Assembly: GCA_045531955.1 (NCBI GenBank)
Contig: JAZSFC010000027.1
Location: 118,492 to 182,491 of the forward strand
Direction of reading: 5' to 3'
DNA: 64,000 nucleotides
Source of the DNA: SIG299 sp045531955
GTDB lineage: Bacteria > Bacillota > Clostridia > Lachnospirales > Lachnospiraceae
The notes under the pieces: generated by a model
The model's input: only the letters and a program-made list of their open reading frames with translations
Told to the model about the DNA's origin: nothing
Databases searched by the model: none
Shown here: in pieces, positions 61,366 through 64,000 of the stretch
How the letters are laid out: every line of letters begins with the position of its first letter
Numbering within the stretch: position 1 is the first letter of the stretch
Made by a program: the position numbers and the translations under genes

Positions 61366-61698
61366 TTATACGCACAGCAGCGGAGTTGTCTGATTATCAT
61401 CCTCCGGAAGTTTGTCCCGGTTCATTAAATCATCCAGGATTTCCAAAAGATGTACCGGATACACCTGATATCTTGCCAAAATGTTGGTTAACTGACGTAC
61501 CAGATTAAAATTCGGAGAAACGCACTTCACATCCTCCACGTCCATCATTTTGCCTCGCTTATCACATAACGCGCACTTGATTCCGTATTCGTAGAGCTCA
61601 CCGTCTTCGTAAGCCGTATTCAAATGCTTGGATACCGTATAGTATAAAATGTGCTGCTCATTCACAGCGTGAATCATTAGTGACGCGTCTTCTTTCAT
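61366..61698 (-). CDS. DUF6514-like small protein
   Basis: The ATG at 61698 is used, behind GGGGAGG (110 residues). The pattern YYTVSKHLNTAYEDGELYEYGIKC followed by MDVEDVKCVSPNFNLVRQLTNILARYQVYPVHLLEILDDLM fits the short clostridial DUF6514 family by impression. It has no signal peptide or membrane segment. Function is unknown. It is divergent from the HTH/S24-like regulator at 61880, whose operator lies between the two genes. Confidence 0.65.
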   Translation of the reverse strand: MKEDASLMIHAVNEQHILYYTVSKHLNTAYEDGELYEYGIKCALCDKRGKMMDVEDVKCVSPNFNLVRQLTNILARYQVYPVHLLEILDDLMNRDKLPEDDNQTTPLLCV

Positions 61699-61729
61699 AA
61701 ATTTCCTCCCCATAATAATTTGGTAATTA

Positions 61730-61759
61730 TTGACATGTAAGTTTCTTACATGATATTAT
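61730..61759 (+). promoter_or_regulatory. promoter with embedded operator for the HTH/S24-like regulator
   Basis: TTGACA (61730-61735) and TATTAT (61754-61759) are 18 bases apart. A perfect inverted repeat CATGTAAGTTTCTTACATG (61734-61752) fills the spacer. A second palindrome AGTGTTATCATAACACT lies at 61841-61857 in the leader. Confidence 0.75.
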
Positions 61760-61879
61760 GTAGGGGTAGCTCGCTTACGGACGGCTGATTTTAAAGGAAC
61801 CGCCGCCCATAAGCTCCACCCATGTCCATTCAATAAGGACAGTGTTATCATAACACTTCCAAAAAAAGGAGAAAAGATT

Positions 61880-62638
61880 TTGAAAAACCAAAATCAAAAA
61901 AGTTTCGAAAAAAATATGGTGGAAAAATCCACCAAATATATTGATACCTTCCGTAAGAATATCGATATGTTGATGGCAGAACACGACTACACCATTAAGG
62001 AAACCGCTGAAATCGCAGATATTTCCTTTGATACCCTGAAAACCTTTCTCTACGATAAAGAAGCTAAGGACTGCCGCCTTTCCACTGCGGTAAAGCTTGC
62101 CCGGGCGTTCCATATCAGCATTGATGAGCTGGTGGGCGCCGGCACCTTTAAGCCGGAGGGATTGGAAGGCATTAAAGCATACCGCTCCCTTCCGGAGGGC
62201 TCTAAGCGTTTTCTGGACTGGCAGGTACGTAACCAAAAATTCATTCACGAGCAGCAAAACAGCTCCAAGTTTGTTAACGTTATGCTGCCGCTTTGCGCCG
62301 GCAACGGTAACATCAAACCAACCAACGACTATGAGGTTATGGACATTACCCGCCTGGGCGACGAGCTGACCTATAAAATCTTTATGGGCATTAAAGTTCC
62401 GTGCCTGCACTATCTGCCGCACTACACCGAGGGCGATGTACTCCTCCTTGCCAACGACCGCAACGCCATAAAAGGTGAAAACACCGTCATTATGTTTAAC
62501 GACAACATGGCCATTACCAACCGTCTGGTCGAACACGGCGAAGAACACTACTACGGCCTGATGGATGGCAGACTCCGTTCCCTGGACCCGAAGCAGTTCC
62601 AGGTGGTAGGATATGTGGCAAAGATAATACGGGCTTAA
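61880..62638 (+). CDS. HTH regulator with C-terminal S24/LexA-like domain
   Basis: The 252-residue protein starts at a TTG behind AAGGAG (seven-base spacing); the first ATG, at codon 13, has no ribosome site. Residues about 25-75 form an XRE-type helix-turn-helix (TIKETAEIADISFDTLKTFL, AVKLARAFHISIDELVG). Residues about 140-250 resemble an S24/LexA fold (VPCLHYLPHYTEGDVLLLAN, GENTVIMFNDNMAITNRLVE), as in CI-type repressors. A clear self-cleavage Ser-Lys pair is not evident. A palindromic operator inside its own promoter suggests auto-repression. Confidence 0.82.
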   Translation: MKNQNQKSFEKNMVEKSTKYIDTFRKNIDMLMAEHDYTIKETAEIADISFDTLKTFLYDKEAKDCRLSTAVKLARAFHISIDELVGAGTFKPEGLEGIKAYRSLPEGSKRFLDWQVRNQKFIHEQQNSSKFVNVMLPLCAGNGNIKPTNDYEVMDITRLGDELTYKIFMGIKVPCLHYLPHYTEGDVLLLANDRNAIKGENTVIMFNDNMAITNRLVEHGEEHYYGLMDGRLRSLDPKQFQVVGYVAKIIRA

Positions 62639-62655
62639 AAAACTTTCCTAAAAAG

Positions 62656-62703
62656 CTTTCTTGAAAAACCGCTCCTTGCTGACGTTTTTCAAGAAAGTTT
62701 TTT
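62656..62703. terminator. bidirectional terminator between HTH regulator and Rpn gene
   Basis: A perfect 14-bp stem CTTTCTTGAAAAAC/GTTTTTCAAGAAAG is followed by TTTTTT on the plus strand and has a T run on the minus strand. The loop CCGCTCCTTGCTGACG resembles that of the terminator at 56366-56430. Confidence 0.88.
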
Positions 62704-62715
62704 ATGTTACGGCGC

Positions 62716-63711
62716 CTATATAATGCCATACTGCTTGTAAAGTTTTTCTCTTGCATCTTCTTCTGCTGTCATGGCAAGGATTTCCTCCATAGGATATCCT
62801 TGCTCGGAAAGCACGCGCACCAAATCCAGTGCCTGTAAGGCACCTTGCTTTATTCCTTGCTTTATTCCTTGCTTTATTCCGCGATGTTCACCTCGCTTTT
62901 CTCTTGCATCCAAAACCTTACACATTCTGACACCTTCTTTCTGTTCCTGTTCCGTAAAGGAAATTTCCTCATACCGGTTGTCACCGGTAAGTACGTGCAT
63001 AAGCTTTAAAAACTCATCCACATGGGTAATAATTGCATCATCCGGAACATATTCCGGATTGTTGTACGCATTGACAAAATAATCTGCAACGATTCTGAAA
63101 TCACTTTGAAACATCTTTACTGTGTCTGGTGACAAACGTGGAATGTCAATTAAATTGACCTTATAGTTTGTTATGTAAGGTAGCAATTTTTGTGTGATTT
63201 CGTTGTTTGGCAACTTCGGGCGGAAGCTTTGTTTTAACTCCAACGGGTACCGCCAATTCTTTTCGCCAAAATACAGAACAATGGTGATTACCGGATAACG
63301 CTCCTTTACAGGAACCTGCTTCTTTTTACCGTTAATCTGCTTTTCTTCTTTCTTTAACAACTGGGAGCGATAAGAAGCCCCATCGTAGCCGATACAGCGG
63401 AATGGCATATCCCGCTCCGGCTTGGATTGATTTTCCATTCCGACAAGAACCAGATTAATGTCAAGACCGTTCCAAAGCTTGCAAGTGTCACGCTCCTGCT
63501 CATGTAGCTTCGAATCATCCGCTTTGTACTGACTGATACCTGTGACTTCTTCCAAGGAGTTGGGAGTCATCACCTGTTGCCCCTGAAACACTAATACATT
63601 AAAAATATCCGAAAAAACATCATTCAGAGCAATGAATGTTTTTTCTGTCACATCCTTTGTTTTAATACTGTACTCCTTTCTCCGTCTCTCCCAAAACAAA
63701 GATGTATACAA
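62716..63711 (-). CDS. Rpn-family PD-(D/E)XK nuclease / putative transposase
   Basis: A 331-residue protein of the Rpn (YhgA-like) recombination-promoting nuclease type. The N-terminal part has FIALNDVFSDIFNVLVFQGQ and a nuclease core with ERDTCKLWNGLDINLVLVGMENQS, where the Glu-x-Gln stands in for the (D/E)xK motif. The C-terminal part contains three GIKQ units (RGIKQGIKQGIKQGALQAL) and ends in a small helical domain. The start is uncertain: the TTG at 63711 has no good site, while AAAGGAG lies near codon 12. It is not part of an insertion sequence with visible inverted ends. Confidence 0.8.
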   Translation of the reverse strand: MYTSLFWERRRKEYSIKTKDVTEKTFIALNDVFSDIFNVLVFQGQQVMTPNSLEEVTGISQYKADDSKLHEQERDTCKLWNGLDINLVLVGMENQSKPERDMPFRCIGYDGASYRSQLLKKEEKQINGKKKQVPVKERYPVITIVLYFGEKNWRYPLELKQSFRPKLPNNEITQKLLPYITNYKVNLIDIPRLSPDTVKMFQSDFRIVADYFVNAYNNPEYVPDDAIITHVDEFLKLMHVLTGDNRYEEISFTEQEQKEGVRMCKVLDAREKRGEHRGIKQGIKQGIKQGALQALDLVRVLSEQGYPMEEILAMTAEEDAREKLYKQYGII

Positions 63712-63752
63712 AGTATAAATTATTAATATGCGATAGAATAGAGAAAAACCGT

Positions 63753-63887
63753 TTATGCCAGCTGTTCTAATCTAATTTTAAACTCATCTTCACTTATTCC
63801 GGAACGCTCTATTCCGACAGATAAATCCAAAAGACCGTCATGAACCAGTTGAAACAAACATCGTTCAGAATTATGCTTTGTGTACAT
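63753..63887 (-). CDS. possible 44-residue ORF or remnant of an Rpn-type tail
   Basis: An ATG at 63887 opens a 44-codon frame: MYTKHNSERCLFQLVHDGLL, then DLSVGIERSGISEDEFKIRL and EQLA. It reads like the C-terminal helical tail found on Rpn-type proteins. Its ATG overlaps the last base pairs of a TATAAT box and there is no ribosome site, so translation from here is doubtful. It may be a decayed fragment of a former tandem Rpn gene. Confidence 0.35.
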   Translation of the reverse strand: MYTKHNSERCLFQLVHDGLLDLSVGIERSGISEDEFKIRLEQLA

Positions 63888-63913
63888 TATAGCACATTTC
63901 CATACATAAAACA
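63884..63913 (-). promoter_or_regulatory. promoter reading toward the Rpn gene
   Basis: On the minus strand TTGTTT and a perfect TATAAT are 17 bases apart. The -10 box overlaps the start codon of the 44-residue frame. Confidence 0.6.
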
Positions 63914-64000
63914 ACGCCAGAGTTTTATTAAAAACTCCGACAATTTGTTTTTTTCATCCCGCAAACGTTTTATTTATCGGGATATATGATTTAACATAAA

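Noticed and set aside
61775..62548. 257-codon frame antisense to the HTH/S24-like gene
   Set aside because: Composition (repeated FF, VV, GN) is that of an antisense shadow, and the sense frame has domains, promoter, operator and ribosome site.
62716..63711. Insertion sequence around the Rpn-type gene
   Set aside because: No terminal inverted repeats or target duplication were seen; Rpn proteins are commonly found without IS ends.

Overview
The window reads as chromosomal DNA of a gut or rumen Lachnospiraceae-type Firmicute. The gene content supports this: GlgC plus GlgD, SpoVG, DnaD plus a DnaI-like DnaC, a YhaN/YhaO-type pair, an Rpn-family nuclease, GGAGG ribosome sites, and many secreted proteins with Thr/Pro-rich linkers. 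No rRNA, tRNA or CRISPR array was seen. Assignments come from reading motifs by eye; no database was searched.

Region 1 (1-28.4 kb) is a glucuronoxylan-utilisation locus. A leftward operon (8316 to the window edge) encodes an unusual sugar ABC importer: a 977-residue solute-binding protein with two carbohydrate-binding-like modules, two permeases, and three membrane-bound accessory proteins (NHL/TPR, YIP1, DUF5696-like). An AraC regulator and a cytoplasmic GH26-like hydrolase are divergent from it. A second leftward operon (26.3 to 12.2 kb) carries an SGNH esterase, a lipoprotein GH10, a large GH2, a membrane-anchored CBM22-GH10 xylanase, GH3, GH67 alpha-glucuronidase and GH8 Rex. A separate surface SGNH lipoprotein follows. 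Surface xylanases would cut the chain, the importer would bring in (glucurono)xylo-oligosaccharides, and cytoplasmic GH67, GH8, GH3 and esterase would finish them.

Region 2 (28.5-35.2 kb) holds an LTA-synthase-like protein, a metal-efflux operon (HMA chaperone, P1B ATPase, methyltransferase, ArsR repressor), and the start of a housekeeping block. Region 3 (34-56 kb) is housekeeping: glgC-glgD-spoVG, a deacetylase, pth-mfd-PpiC, murC, dnaD-dnaC behind a cluster of DnaA boxes, a long Prs homologue, a class A PBP, YhaN/YhaO-like nuclease proteins and an HD-GYP phosphodiesterase. Region 4 (56-64 kb) has the dTDP-rhamnose genes rfbA-B-D-C, a MerR-methyltransferase fusion with a MerR-type promoter aimed at rfb, a self-regulated HTH/S24-like repressor and an Rpn-type nuclease.

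The most unusual feature is a pair of non-coding elements of about 0.95 kb (11127-12101 and 49231-50166). Each is made of two giant imperfect palindromes in mirror arrangement, each palindrome capped by a four-arm cloverleaf. The sequences have diverged, but pairing is preserved by compensatory changes. Both copies lie between convergent genes. I do not recognise this family.
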